Assembly: GCA_905214305.1 (NCBI GenBank) | Contig: CAJMLK010000018.1 | Coordinates: 1 to 55,012 of the forward strand | Direction of reading: 5' to 3' | DNA from: an uncultured bacterium | GTDB taxonomy: Bacteria > Desulfobacterota > Desulfovibrionia > Desulfovibrionales > Desulfovibrionaceae | Length of the DNA stretch: 55,012 bases | Shown: positions 24,107 through 31,953 of the stretch, piece after piece | Numbering within the stretch: the stretch's first letter is position 1 | Layout of the letters: each line of letters starts with the position of its first letter | Position numbers and translations under genes: made by a program | The notes under the pieces: model-generated | Told to the model about the DNA's origin: nothing | Database searches by the model: none | The model's input: only the letters and a program-made list of their open reading frames with translations

Positions 24107-24135
24107 TTGTCTATTGCTGTAAAAAAACCTAAAAT
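24107..24135 (+). promoter_or_regulatory. Possible sigma-70 promoter for uspA
   Basis: TTGTCT (24107-24112) and TAAAAT (24130-24135) are separated by 17 bp. It lies about 115 bp upstream of the uspA start, in the A/T-rich divergent spacer. This is a by-eye match only. Confidence 0.35.
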
Positions 24136-24250
24136 TTCACAAAGATCACCATCAACAGTCCTTAAAACCGCCGCTCGGCGGCAAAACATGGTTGAGGAAA
24201 CTGTATCTTTACTAACCCTAGCATCCTCCCACGGGGAACAGGAGCTTGCC

Positions 24251-24691
24251 ATGAAGGAAATCAAAAAGATTCTTTGCGCGGTAGACCTCTCCGAGCACAG
24301 CAAGGATGTGGCCGAATATGCAGTTCTGCTTGCAAAAGGATTTGATGCAAGCGTTGTGGTTGTTTATACCGCGCCTTCGCTGAGCCAGTATGTGGGCTTT
24401 CATGTGCCCCCCAATACCATCGAAAACTTTGTGGGTGAAATAGTTTCCGGCGCAGAAAAATCCATGGAATCTTTCGTAGCCGAAAATTTCGCCGGGGTCG
24501 AATCCACGGGCAAGGTTCTCATCGGCTACGCCGCGGAAGAAATTCTGGCGCACGCGCATGAGGAAAAAGTGGATGTCATTGTTATGGGAACCCACGGGCG
24601 CAAGGGCATTGACCGCATTCTTTTCGGCTCCGTAGCCGAAAAGGTGGTAAAAAACGCCGACATGCCCGTGCTGACAGTGCGCCCCAGCTAG
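24251..24691 (+). CDS. Universal stress protein, UspA family
   Basis: 146-residue single-domain Usp protein, cytoplasmic. The N-terminal strand KKILCAVDLSEHS and the ATP-binding motif GTHGRKGIDRILFGSVAEKVV (G-2x-G-9x-G-S/T) mark the ATP-binding class. AGGAG precedes the ATG at 24251; the much longer upstream frame has no support. It is monocistronic and followed by a terminator at 24843. Its specific role is unknown. Confidence 0.92.
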   Translation: MKEIKKILCAVDLSEHSKDVAEYAVLLAKGFDASVVVVYTAPSLSQYVGFHVPPNTIENFVGEIVSGAEKSMESFVAENFAGVESTGKVLIGYAAEEILAHAHEEKVDVIVMGTHGRKGIDRILFGSVAEKVVKNADMPVLTVRPS

Positions 24692-25022
24692 GCAGCCCAA
24701 GCCTTTACCCGCCTTCACGCTGAAGGCGAGGGCAAAAGGCAGTGCTGCGCAACCCTGCCGCAGAATGTCACACCCGGGCCGCGTCTCCATCAAGGGGCGC
24801 GGCCCGAAACAGAGATACGGGCCGCCCTGTTTTTGGTCCCGTAAAATCCGCCGGACCAAAAGGCGGATTTTTACCGAAAAAGCCTCAGGCCAGACAGCAA
24901 GGCACACAAAAGCATGAACGGATACAGCGGCAGTCTTGCCCGGATTTCATACATTATCCCCAATGCTCTTCAGCCCCAAACGCTTGTTGCCGGTCAATCC
25001 CGTGCCCGGTAATGGAGAAAGC
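24692..25022. other. Intergenic region between uspA and hisC
   Basis: 331 bp, no gene supported. It has a small hairpin CGCCTTCA/TGAAGGCG (24710-24728), a GC-rich inverted repeat GGGCCGCG / CGCGGCCC near 24777-24804, and the terminator at 24843-24872. The hisC promoter must lie in the last 150 bp, but no clear elements are visible. Confidence 0.45.
24843..24872 (+). terminator. Intrinsic terminator downstream of uspA
   Basis: AAAATCCGCC (24843-24852) pairs with GGCGGATTTT (24862-24871), followed by a short T tail. It lies about 150 bp after the uspA stop. Confidence 0.75.
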
Positions 25023-26183
25023 ATGTTTCAGATCAGCGTGCGGCAGGAAATTCTTGCCCTCAAAGCCTATGTTCCCGGCCTGTCCATTGCGGAAATCCAG
25101 CAAAAATACGGCCTCGCCCAGGTCATCAAGATGGCCAGCAACGAAAACCCTCTGGGTATGCCCCCTCTGGCGGTGGAAGCTGTGCGCCGCCATGCAGACA
25201 TGGGTTTTCGCTATCCGCAGGGCGGCAATCCCCGCCTCGTGGAAGCGCTGGCCCGCAGGCACGGCCTTGAGCCTGCCCGCGTGGTCGTGGGCAACGGCTC
25301 GGACGAGATCATTGACCTGCTTATCCGCATCATGGCCGAGCCGGGTGTACACAATATTGTGTGCTTTGAGCCGTGCTTCAGCATTTACCCCATTCAGGGG
25401 CGCATCGGCGGCATCGAGGTGCGGCGACAGCCCCTCAACGATGATTTTTCCTTTGACTTCAGCGCCCTGCTCTCGCATGTGGATGACAACACACGCCTTG
25501 TCTTTGTGACCACGCCCGACAATCCCTCGGGCTACTGTCCCCCGCGTGACGCCGTGGCCCAGCTGGCCCGCCGTCTGGCGGACATCGCGCCCCGCTGCCT
25601 GCTGGTTGTGGACGAGGCATATATGGATTTTGCGGAAAACGAGCAGGAAACATCCCTGCTGGCCGGTGGCATTTTGCCCGAAAACACGGCTTTTCTGCGC
25701 ACTTTTTCCAAAAGCTTCGGTCTGGCCGGTCTGCGCGTGGGCTACGGCATTCTGCCGCAGGGCCTTGCCGACTTCTGGTGGCGGGCGCGGCTGCCTTTTT
25801 CTGTCAACATTCTGGCAGAAGAGGCTGCTCTGGCTGCACTTGCCGATACGGCCTTTCTTGATGCGACCATGCACACCGTGCGCCGGGGCCGCAACGCCCT
25901 GACCGTGGGCCTGACCGCACTGACATGCACGGTGTGGCCCAGCGCGGCCAACTTTGTGCTTTTCAGGCTGCCGGAAAACACCCTGAGCGCCCAGGACTGT
26001 TTTGAGGCTCTGCTGCGCCGCGGCATCATCATCCGCCCGCTGAAGAGTTACAACCTGCCAGAACACCTGCGGGTCAGCGTGGGCAGCAAGGATGAAAACA
26101 GGGCCTTTCTGGCTGCTATGGACGCCATCCTGCTCGAACACCACAACGCTGCCAACGGTCTTGAAAACAGGGGGCTGAAATGA
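25023..26183 (+). CDS. hisC: Histidinol-phosphate aminotransferase
   Basis: PLP-dependent class II-fold aminotransferase (386 aa) that makes L-histidinol phosphate from imidazole acetol phosphate and glutamate. Visible motifs: ASNENPLG, GNGSDEIIDLL, DNPSGYCPP, VVDEAYMDFAE (PLP-ring Asp) and FSKSFGLAGLRVGY with the Schiff-base lysine. Some HisC proteins also transaminate aromatic amino acids. GGAGAAAGC precedes the ATG at 25023; a longer frame from 24936 is less likely. It overlaps cmk by 4 bp (ATGA), so the two form an operon. Confidence 0.93.
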   Translation: MFQISVRQEILALKAYVPGLSIAEIQQKYGLAQVIKMASNENPLGMPPLAVEAVRRHADMGFRYPQGGNPRLVEALARRHGLEPARVVVGNGSDEIIDLLIRIMAEPGVHNIVCFEPCFSIYPIQGRIGGIEVRRQPLNDDFSFDFSALLSHVDDNTRLVFVTTPDNPSGYCPPRDAVAQLARRLADIAPRCLLVVDEAYMDFAENEQETSLLAGGILPENTAFLRTFSKSFGLAGLRVGYGILPQGLADFWWRARLPFSVNILAEEAALAALADTAFLDATMHTVRRGRNALTVGLTALTCTVWPSAANFVLFRLPENTLSAQDCFEALLRRGIIIRPLKSYNLPEHLRVSVGSKDENRAFLAAMDAILLEHHNAANGLENRGLK

Positions 26184-26872
26184 GCGCGCGCCTGCCTGTG
26201 GTCACGCTGGACGGCCCTGCCGGAGTGGGCAAAACCACTCTGGCCCGCCGCATGGCGGAAAGTCTGGGACTTGCCTATCTGGACACCGGGGCCATGTTTC
26301 GCTGCATGGCGCTCAAGCTGGGCGCAGGAGCGGAAAAGCTGCCGGAAGAAGAATTGCGCGCCCGTTGCACCCAGTGGACGTTCAGTCTGGGCGGCATGGG
26401 GCAGCAGTCTACCCTGTTCTGCAACGGCGTGGCCGTGCGGGGCGAGGTGCGCACCGAAGAGGTGGGAATGCTGGCTGCGCGCATAGCCACAGTGCCCGTG
26501 GTGCGCGACATCCTGCGCCAGACGCAGCGCGCCATCGGCGAAAGCTCCCCTCTGGTGGCCGAAGGCCGGGATATGGGAACCGTGGTCTTTCCCGATGCGC
26601 GATTCAAGTTTTTTCTTGATGCCGCCCCGGAAGTACGCGCCATGCGGCGCCTGCGCGATCTGGAGGAAAGAGGCGAAGCCGCTGAGCTGACAAGCCTTAC
26701 GGAGCAGATACGCCAGCGCGATGCCCTTGATCGCAACCGGGCCGTAGCCCCGCTGCGCCCCGCTCCGGACGCTCTTATCGTGGACACCTCCCATCTGGAC
26801 ATTTCCGGAGTGCTTGGTGTCATGCTGCACCATATCAATGTTCACGGGGGACCGCAGAGCCTGCACGAATAG
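26180..26872 (+). CDS. cmk: Cytidylate kinase
   Basis: P-loop nucleoside monophosphate kinase (230 aa) that phosphorylates CMP and dCMP. The P-loop DGPAGVGKTTLARRMA is near the N-terminus, followed by YLDTGAMFRCMAL. VAEGRDMGTVVFPDA is the Cmk signature, and FLDAAPEVRAMRRL with RQRDALDRNR forms the lid region. The length fits bacterial Cmk. Translation is coupled to hisC through a 4-bp overlap. Confidence 0.93.
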   Translation: MSARLPVVTLDGPAGVGKTTLARRMAESLGLAYLDTGAMFRCMALKLGAGAEKLPEEELRARCTQWTFSLGGMGQQSTLFCNGVAVRGEVRTEEVGMLAARIATVPVVRDILRQTQRAIGESSPLVAEGRDMGTVVFPDARFKFFLDAAPEVRAMRRLRDLEERGEAAELTSLTEQIRQRDALDRNRAVAPLRPAPDALIVDTSHLDISGVLGVMLHHINVHGGPQSLHE

Positions 26873-26935
26873 CGCGGCGACCGTTTTCAGCGCGTTTCTT
26901 TCTTTCGTGAAAAACGCAGACCCACGGACGGACGA

Positions 26936-26969
26936 TAGAGCAGATTAACTTTGAGAATATACATTCTCA
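26936..26969. repeat. Dispersed intergenic palindromic repeat
   Basis: Begins TAGAGCAGATTAACTTTGA, identical over 19 bases to the start of the hairpin array at 13010, then TGAGAAT (26952-26958) pairs with ATTCTCA (26963-26969). Confidence 0.75.
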
Positions 26970-27087
26970 GCGCTTCCCGGACGTCCGCTCCGGTGCATAA
27001 CTGCGTAAATATATTGCGCTGCTCCTTTGCCGCAGGGACCTGCCCACGAAGTCCGGAACTGTTTCAAAGCAAAAAATACCCCCAAAG

Positions 27088-27117
27088 AGCCTTTTGCAAC
27101 ACGCAAAAGGCTTTTTG
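27088..27117 (+). terminator. Intrinsic terminator downstream of cmk
   Basis: AGCCTTTTGC (27088-27097) pairs with GCAAAAGGCT (27103-27112), followed by a run of T. It lies about 215 bp after the cmk stop, so the hisC-cmk transcript would include the dispersed repeat. Confidence 0.85.
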
Positions 27118-27277
27118 ACTTTTTTCAGCATGGCCCTCTGTCTGCGGCAAAACCTGCCACTTTTTTGCCGGACGCTGCCGGACTTTTGGCGCTCAGGACA
27201 GGACGCCTTTGCCTATTTAGCCCAAAAGGCGTCTTTATAAAAAAATATAAGCATGATTTTATTGAAAAAACAGACTT

Positions 27278-27293
27278 TGGCATGAGCAGTGCA
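27278..27293 (+). promoter_or_regulatory. Possible sigma-54 promoter for the TPR gene
   Basis: TGGCATG-AGCA-GTGCA keeps the invariant GG and GC exactly 10 bp apart, though the -12 element lacks the usual TT. It lies 68 bp upstream of the TPR start and is preceded by A/T-rich DNA. No enhancer site or regulator is identified. Confidence 0.5.
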
Positions 27294-27360
27294 TAACATT
27301 GGGCAAGCCAATGGCGCATACAGCGCCTTGCACAAACCAGCCTCAGTTGGGGAGGAAGAT

Positions 27361-27924
27361 ATGAGCAATCAACTGGATTACGAGATCAATAAGGAATTGG
27401 GCGAGTGCTACCTTTTCATGGGTGACTTTGACAAGGCCGAAGAATATTACCGCAAGGCCGCCAACAGCAATACCAAGAGCGACGCCCCCTATCTGGGTCT
27501 GGCGACCGTGGCCGTACAGCGTGCCGATCTGGACAAGGCCCTTGTGCTTTACCAGAAAGCCGCCTCGGTGGAAGAAACTGACAAGGCCCTGTGCGGCATT
27601 GGCCTGATCCATATGGAACAGGGCCAGCATCAGGCCGCCTTTGACGACTTTTCCCGTGCCCTCAACAAGAATGCGGAAAATATCGTGGCGCTGAACTGCC
27701 TTGTGCGTGAAGCCTACAACCTGGGTTGCGTTGAAAATGTGCTGCCCTATCTGGAAGACACCCTGAACACCGGTGTTGAAGCCGAGGCTGTGCGCGTAAC
27801 CCTGGCCGGTTGCCTCATCTACCTTGGCCGTGGCGAAGAGGCCCGTACGCATCTTGAAGCAGTGCTTGGCGCCAACCCGGCCAACAACAGCGCCAAAGAA
27901 CTTTTCGACACCATGGCCGCCTAG
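27361..27924 (+). CDS. Tetratricopeptide (TPR) repeat protein
   Basis: 187-residue soluble protein made almost entirely of TPR helices: repeats begin near residues 9 (NKELGECYLFMGDFDKAEEY), 44, 77 and 112, with the typical G8-A20-P32-like spacing. A final pair around 145-180 (LIYLGRGEEARTHLEAVL) caps it. There is no signal peptide or membrane helix. TPR proteins act as scaffolds, and the partner is unknown. GGGGAGGAAG precedes the ATG. It is flanked by a terminator on each side, so it is monocistronic. Confidence 0.85.
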   Translation: MSNQLDYEINKELGECYLFMGDFDKAEEYYRKAANSNTKSDAPYLGLATVAVQRADLDKALVLYQKAASVEETDKALCGIGLIHMEQGQHQAAFDDFSRALNKNAENIVALNCLVREAYNLGCVENVLPYLEDTLNTGVEAEAVRVTLAGCLIYLGRGEEARTHLEAVLGANPANNSAKELFDTMAA

Positions 27925-27974
27925 TCATGGCCCCCGGGCCAGACCGCTGCCGCAACATACTCCCCTCCCCACAT

Positions 27975-28017
27975 GATTTTCCGGCCCCTGGCGGGTGCCG
28001 GGGCCGGAAAATCTTTT
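27975..28017 (+). terminator. Intrinsic terminator of the TPR gene
   Basis: GATTTTCCGGCCCC (27975-27988) pairs with GGGGCCGGAAAATC (28000-28013), a perfect 14-bp stem with an 11-nt loop followed by TTTT. Confidence 0.88.
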
Positions 28018-28091
28018 CACCGGGGAACATACGGCACTGTTTGCCCCTGAAACATCATGCCGTTTGCATGTACGCCAGCGCAAATAACGCG

Positions 28092-28123
28092 AAAAATCCC
28101 TGAAGGATTCTTCAGGGATTTTT
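28092..28123. terminator. Bidirectional intrinsic terminator
   Basis: AAAAATCCCTGAA (28092-28104) pairs with TTCAGGGATTTTT (28111-28123), 13 bp with a 6-nt loop; A and T runs make it work in both directions. It can stop the diguanylate cyclase transcript arriving from the right and any read-through from the left. Confidence 0.88.
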
Positions 28124-28405
28124 ATTTATGTCGTCCGGGCCATGTCACGGCAACATGAAAACCGGGATGGACTGATCTGCAGGCGCGCCTGCGCATCGCT
28201 GCCCCGGCCATAATGAGACGCGCAAGGCATAATCAGAAGAGGCAAATTGCCCAAACACACGGGCTGCACAGAAGAACCACGCCAGCAGCGTGCTCCGCCG
28301 GGCAGCACAGGCTTTTTTCATAGCCGGACTGTGCGAGCAGGCTGCATTCAATCTTTACCGTAAACGCCTGCGAAGCAGCCCCGCCGACACTCAAAATTTC
28401 AGGCT

Positions 28406-29431
28406 CTATTCCTGAAACAGGGACAGGGCGTCCTGACACACCACGGCGTTACGCCCATTGTGTTTGGCCCGGTACAGGCATCTGTCTGCCTCAGCGATGC
28501 CGGTCTCAAGCTCTTGCAAGGGCGAGCAGGCTGCTTCGTCCCGGCACAGTCTGCTGACCCCAAGGCTCACGGTTATCCGCAGGGGAACGGCAGCATGCGG
28601 GCTGGGCGGCTGCCCGTCTCTGGTGCGCCCCTGAGTGCAGTGCAGCATGGCGGCTTCGTCCATAACAGTCTGTTCCACAGCCAAACGAATTTTTTCGCCA
28701 AGCCTGCACGCTTCGTCCAGTTCCTCAGCGGGCAGAAGTATGACAAACTCTTCGCCGCCATAGCGGCAGCACAAGTCCTGTTCGCGCAAAAACGAGCTTA
28801 TGCACCGGCTGAAACGCACAAGCACCTCGTCGCCGTAGGCATGCCCATACGTATCGTTGACGGCCTTGAAATGGTCAATATCCGCAAGAAGGATACTTGC
28901 GGGCAGGCCTTTGTCACGGATCAGTTCGAGCGTTTTTTCTGCCTTGGCCATGAATGCGCGGCGGTTAAGCAGGCCCGTCAGGGGGTCAATGAACGAAAGC
29001 TGTTTGTACTTGAGCGAAAGACGGGTCAGTTCTGAAACGTTTTTATCCAGCTCTTCTACCATCTTGTTGAATGCCGTAGAAAAGTCGCCCAAAAAATTGA
29101 TCCTGTGCTGATATTCACCCTTGGCGATGCACTGGGCCTGCCACGTCAGGTGGCGCAGGTCTGACTGAAGGGCCTTGAGAGAGCCTATGACAAAGCCCCT
29201 CTGTCTGGACATGTAGTGCAGGTCACCCTTGCCCAGATTGTGGGCCAGAGAGCGTATGCCCCATATGAGATTGTGCAGGTTTTCCATACCTTCCAGTTGA
29301 CACAGCTTTTCCGGAAGGGGGGCTTCGCTGACGGAAACGCCGGTCAGAATGGCGTGCACATGGCCTATTACTTCGTTCGCAAGGGCCACGTCTTCCGAGA
29401 TCGCGGCCCTGGTATTCGCAGGATCATCCAT
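28406..29431 (-). CDS. Diguanylate cyclase (GGDEF domain)
   Basis: 341-residue cytoplasmic protein that should make the second messenger c-di-GMP from two GTP. The catalytic GGDEF domain (about residues 150-335) has RYGGEEF as active-site motif, and RxxD (REQD) five residues before it, the inhibitory product-binding I-site, so feedback control is likely. The N-terminal 145 residues lack membrane helices and contain a HAMP-like segment (AKGEYQHRINFLGDFSTAFN) leading into a coiled linker. The input signal is unknown. The ribosome binding site is weak. It is monocistronic, with a palindromic repeat just upstream. Confidence 0.92.
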   Translation of the reverse strand: MDDPANTRAAISEDVALANEVIGHVHAILTGVSVSEAPLPEKLCQLEGMENLHNLIWGIRSLAHNLGKGDLHYMSRQRGFVIGSLKALQSDLRHLTWQAQCIAKGEYQHRINFLGDFSTAFNKMVEELDKNVSELTRLSLKYKQLSFIDPLTGLLNRRAFMAKAEKTLELIRDKGLPASILLADIDHFKAVNDTYGHAYGDEVLVRFSRCISSFLREQDLCCRYGGEEFVILLPAEELDEACRLGEKIRLAVEQTVMDEAAMLHCTQGRTRDGQPPSPHAAVPLRITVSLGVSRLCRDEAACSPLQELETGIAEADRCLYRAKHNGRNAVVCQDALSLFQE

Positions 29432-29463
29432 AGTATTTACTGCCGGTAGCTTAAAACATTTTA

Positions 29464-29489
29464 CCTTTAAGAATACATTTTCTCAAAGG
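29464..29489. repeat. Dispersed intergenic palindromic repeat
   Basis: CCTTTAAGA...TCTCAAAGG: CCTTT (29464-29468) pairs with AAAGG (29485-29489) with an AGA/TCT pair inside. It is preceded by AAAACATTTTA as in the copy at 6634-6643. Confidence 0.6.
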
Positions 29490-29616
29490 GTTGCGGCGCT
29501 CATCCAACGTGTGACAGCGCCCATGCACGGCGCTGCGGCCGTGATTGGCCCCCTGCGGCAACGGCTGTGAAGCCGACGTGCGCCCCGGCTGCCCACGCCT
29601 TGCCTGTGCAGCCAGC

Positions 29617-29645
29617 AGAGCAGTTTCAAAATCTGAAAATGCTCT
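29617..29645. repeat. Dispersed intergenic palindromic repeat
   Basis: AGAGCA (29617-29622) pairs with TGCTCT (29640-29645), with TTT/AAA continuing the stem. Same end motif as the hairpins at 6606 and 13124. Confidence 0.6.
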
Positions 29646-29828
29646 GATCCGCCGGAGGAGGATTCCCCTAAAGCGACATCAGGCGCGGCACACAGGCAAC
29701 GCAAGGCTGATGTCGGGAGTGCGGTTTCGAACATTCCGGCACGCAGCCGAAACCTTCTGTCTGGGCGCACGACAGTCGTGCAGCGCAAAAACACCGCAAT
29801 CTATTGAAATCATATTGAAATCATGTGA

Positions 29829-29854
29829 CCTTTGAGAATGCGACTGTTCAAAGG
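29829..29854. repeat. Dispersed intergenic palindromic repeat
   Basis: CCTTTGA (29829-29835) pairs with TCAAAGG (29848-29854); the left arm continues as GAATG as in the other copies. Confidence 0.65.
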
Positions 29855-30402
29855 CTGCGCAAGCTCGCCTGAGGCTGAGCCGAACAGGCAGACCGCGCGT
29901 ACGCTTCCGTGGCGGCCGCCTGCCCGCGCAGGCGTCAGGGCAATGGTAGAAACATTGCTCCTGCCGACAACGCACATTGTTTGGTAAATTTTTTGCGATC
30001 CGCACTGGCCCCGCATTCTTCCCCACGCGGACAGTGCGAAGCTGTGCCGCTGCGCCAAAGTAGTGGTTACAAAAAAACGTCTCGTTTCAGTCAGGGCATG
30101 CCACGCCCGGGAGGGCTGCTGTAGTGGGCAGCCCGAACATGGTTTCCGGCAGAATCCGCAGCGCCAACGAAGAACACCGCCCCTGCGGGGCGCAGCCGGG
30201 CATGCACGGCGCTGCTGTTTTTTGCCCGCAAGCCCTTCGCCATGCGTGAAGCGGATTTGCGGTCAGCCGACGGCCGCCTGCTCGCGCAGGCCCAGAGATA
30301 TAACAAATAACATCAAACTATTGCATTGTGCGCCGCACGGGGGAGCCGCGCCCCGGCCTTCCGCAGGTTCTGGCAGCGTGGCGCCACCCAGAACAGGCCG
30401 CT

Positions 30403-30948
30403 TCAGTCTGACGTTTCTTCAGTGCGTGACGTTTGCAGGGGCATGGCTTCAAACCGGCAGGTACGATCGCCGGTGCACCAGCAGTCAATTTCGCGCACGT
30501 CAAATTTCACCCCGGCATGGGAATACAGCACTCCGGCAAGAAATCCCTCATCGTAGTGGCAGACCGTATGCTCCATGTCAGGCAGGCCGGAGCAGTCCAG
30601 ATCTTCCGCCACTGTCAGGGTAAAGTGGGAAGCTTCATAGTCCGCTGTTTCTATCCGCAGAATACCGATGCCGAATTCCAGCAGCGCTTTTTGCACCATC
30701 GCCACAAAGTCATCGAAATTTTCGCACGGGCCAATGAACCTTTCGCAAAACTGGCGGCCCGCCAGCTCCCCGCACTCGCGCATGATGTCTTCTGACGCCT
30801 CGGTTCCGTACCGGAGTTCCACAATATCACGCATGGTATACTGGAACAGCCGGTATACTTCGATACGGGCGCTGTTACCGAGATTGGGCCGGCCTTCCCG
30901 CACATTGCCAACAAAATCCCAACTGAATGCGTAACGCCGGGTCGCCAT
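30403..30948 (-). CDS. V4R (4-vinyl reductase) domain protein
   Basis: 181-residue soluble protein. The C-terminal half shows the V4R pattern: CHYDEGFLAGVL, then FDVREIDCWCTGDRTCRFEA with closely spaced cysteines typical of the small-molecule-binding V4R fold. The N-terminal 70 residues (RIEVYRLFQYTMRDIVELRYG) form the helical part of the same H-NOX/BssS-like fold. V4R domains sense hydrocarbons, haem or lipids, usually inside regulators or as stand-alone proteins; the ligand here is unknown. AAAGG lies upstream of the ATG. It is isolated, with about 970 bp and 420 bp of non-coding DNA on its two sides. Confidence 0.8.
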   Translation of the reverse strand: MATRRYAFSWDFVGNVREGRPNLGNSARIEVYRLFQYTMRDIVELRYGTEASEDIMRECGELAGRQFCERFIGPCENFDDFVAMVQKALLEFGIGILRIETADYEASHFTLTVAEDLDCSGLPDMEHTVCHYDEGFLAGVLYSHAGVKFDVREIDCWCTGDRTCRFEAMPLQTSRTEETSD

Positions 30949-31365
30949 AAGAACCGCCTTTTACAGAGTCTGTGCCATGCCCCATGCTAGCAGCATTAGC
31001 CGTGCCCCTGCAAACAAAAAAGTCTCTGTCCCAGAGTACTCAAGAGCACATTAGCCTCTGGAAATATTCGCAGTTGAAGAAACCGTGCTCGACGTCCCGT
31101 GGTGCTTGCGAGGGCGCGGTGTAAGCCCAAGGCCAGCAGCCGCGGACTTCATCCGCAGCCCGCCCAGGGGCAAGGGCTGAAGCGGAATCTGCTTCCTGAT
31201 GACGAGCATTGGCCCGCGCAGGCCCGGAGCAGTTCCAAGATAAAAATTCTTTATGCCGACAGCGGGCAGCCTGCGGACCCAAAGCCCGCAAGCCGCCCGC
31301 TGTCAAAAAGCGAAGCGCCCGCCGTGCTGAAAAACAGCCGGAACAGAACCGTGCGAAAACGCCGC
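30949..31365. other. Intergenic region with degenerate repeats
   Basis: 417 bp with no supported gene. A degenerate AGAGCA-type unit begins near 31030. A long inverted repeat GACAGCGGGC (31258-31267) / GCCCGCTGTC (31295-31304) lies about 60 bp beyond the 3' end of the secreted hypothetical gene and could act as a weak terminator or mRNA-stabilising stem for the minus-strand transcript. Confidence 0.5.
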
Positions 31366-31953
31366 TCAGCGAATTATCGGCGGAGCATCATTGCTGACCT
31401 TGAGCATGGTCCCGAGATGCCGCCTGACCAGCGCCAGTTCGCCTTCTGTAACTTCAGGCATGTCGCTTGAGCGCACCCCGGTCATGTCATTTCCCTCTTC
31501 AACAATGGCAAGAGCCGCGGCCATCCTTCCCATAACGCAGAAAAAGCGCACAGGATTCCAGCCCTGCTCCTGCACCCAGGCAGCGGCCTTGGGCGAGTAC
31601 ATGAAGTCTGCCTTGCCGTTACGCAGAACAGGGTGCGCCTCTTCATTACCGGCCTTGGCCCATGCGCGAAAATGCGGCAGAACATCAAGAAAGCTCAGCA
31701 GTTCCTTTTCTGTCACGGGGGGCTGCCTGTCATAAACCGTAGCCGCCTGCCGCGCCGCCTTTTTCTCCTGCCCGGCCGCCGCGTGCGTCTGGCCCGAGAG
31801 GGCAGGGGCACACAGCAGGCACAGCAGGACGGCCCCTGCCGTCAGCACCCTGCCCGCGCGCAGGCCCAAAGCACCTGCGGGCGAGAGATTTTTTATGCAT
31901 GACAAGGTCGAAGAACTTGTGAACATCCTGAAAAACTGCAACAAAATATTCAT
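31366..31953 (-). CDS. Secreted hypothetical protein
   Basis: 195 residues from the first possible ATG. A hydrophobic signal segment (VLTAGAVLLCLLCAPALSG) spans about residues 36-54 and cleavage probably follows THA. The N-terminal extension is long for a signal peptide, so the true start may lie further in (ATG at 31926 or TTG near 31869). The mature part of about 135 residues is helical (ELLSFLDVLPHFRAWAK, WVQEQGWNPVRFFCVMGRMAAAL) and contains one cysteine. I do not recognise the family. It begins immediately after the glpX stop and is probably co-transcribed with glpX. Confidence 0.65.
   Translation of the reverse strand: MNILLQFFRMFTSSSTLSCIKNLSPAGALGLRAGRVLTAGAVLLCLLCAPALSGQTHAAAGQEKKAARQAATVYDRQPPVTEKELLSFLDVLPHFRAWAKAGNEEAHPVLRNGKADFMYSPKAAAWVQEQGWNPVRFFCVMGRMAAALAIVEEGNDMTGVRSSDMPEVTEGELALVRRHLGTMLKVSNDAPPIIR

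Larger units (their letters stand above)
26873..27360. other. Intergenic region between cmk and the TPR gene
   Basis: 488 bp, no gene supported. It contains a dispersed repeat (26936-26969), the terminator at 27088-27117, an A/T-rich stretch (27225-27270) and a possible sigma-54 promoter at 27278. The A/T-rich stretch just upstream of that promoter is where an IHF site would be expected. Confidence 0.55.
27925..28405. other. Intergenic region between TPR and diguanylate cyclase genes
   Basis: 481 bp between convergent genes with two terminators (27975-28017 and 28092-28123). Small minus-strand open frames after 28126 have no ribosome binding site or motif. Confidence 0.5.
29432..30402. other. 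Gene-poor intergenic region with dispersed repeats
   Basis: 971 bp with no supported gene, the longest such interval in the window. It holds repeats at 29464-29489, 29617-29645 and 29829-29854. A 15-base direct repeat (CATGCACGGCGCTGC) occurs at 29522-29536 and 30201-30215. Open frames on both strands are Arg/Ala-rich, change frame among homologous-looking repeat segments and lack ribosome binding sites. Confidence 0.55.

Noticed and set aside
24954..26144. 396-codon minus-strand open frame opposite hisC
   Set aside because: No motif or ribosome binding site; hisC on the other strand is unambiguous.
28018..28123. Small RNA gene between the two terminators after the TPR gene
   Set aside because: No promoter could be seen in the 74 bp between them, and the second terminator is explained by the convergent diguanylate cyclase gene.
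29483..30306. Short open frames in the gene-poor interval
   Set aside because: Arg/Ala-rich, no ribosome binding site, and they run through palindromic repeats.
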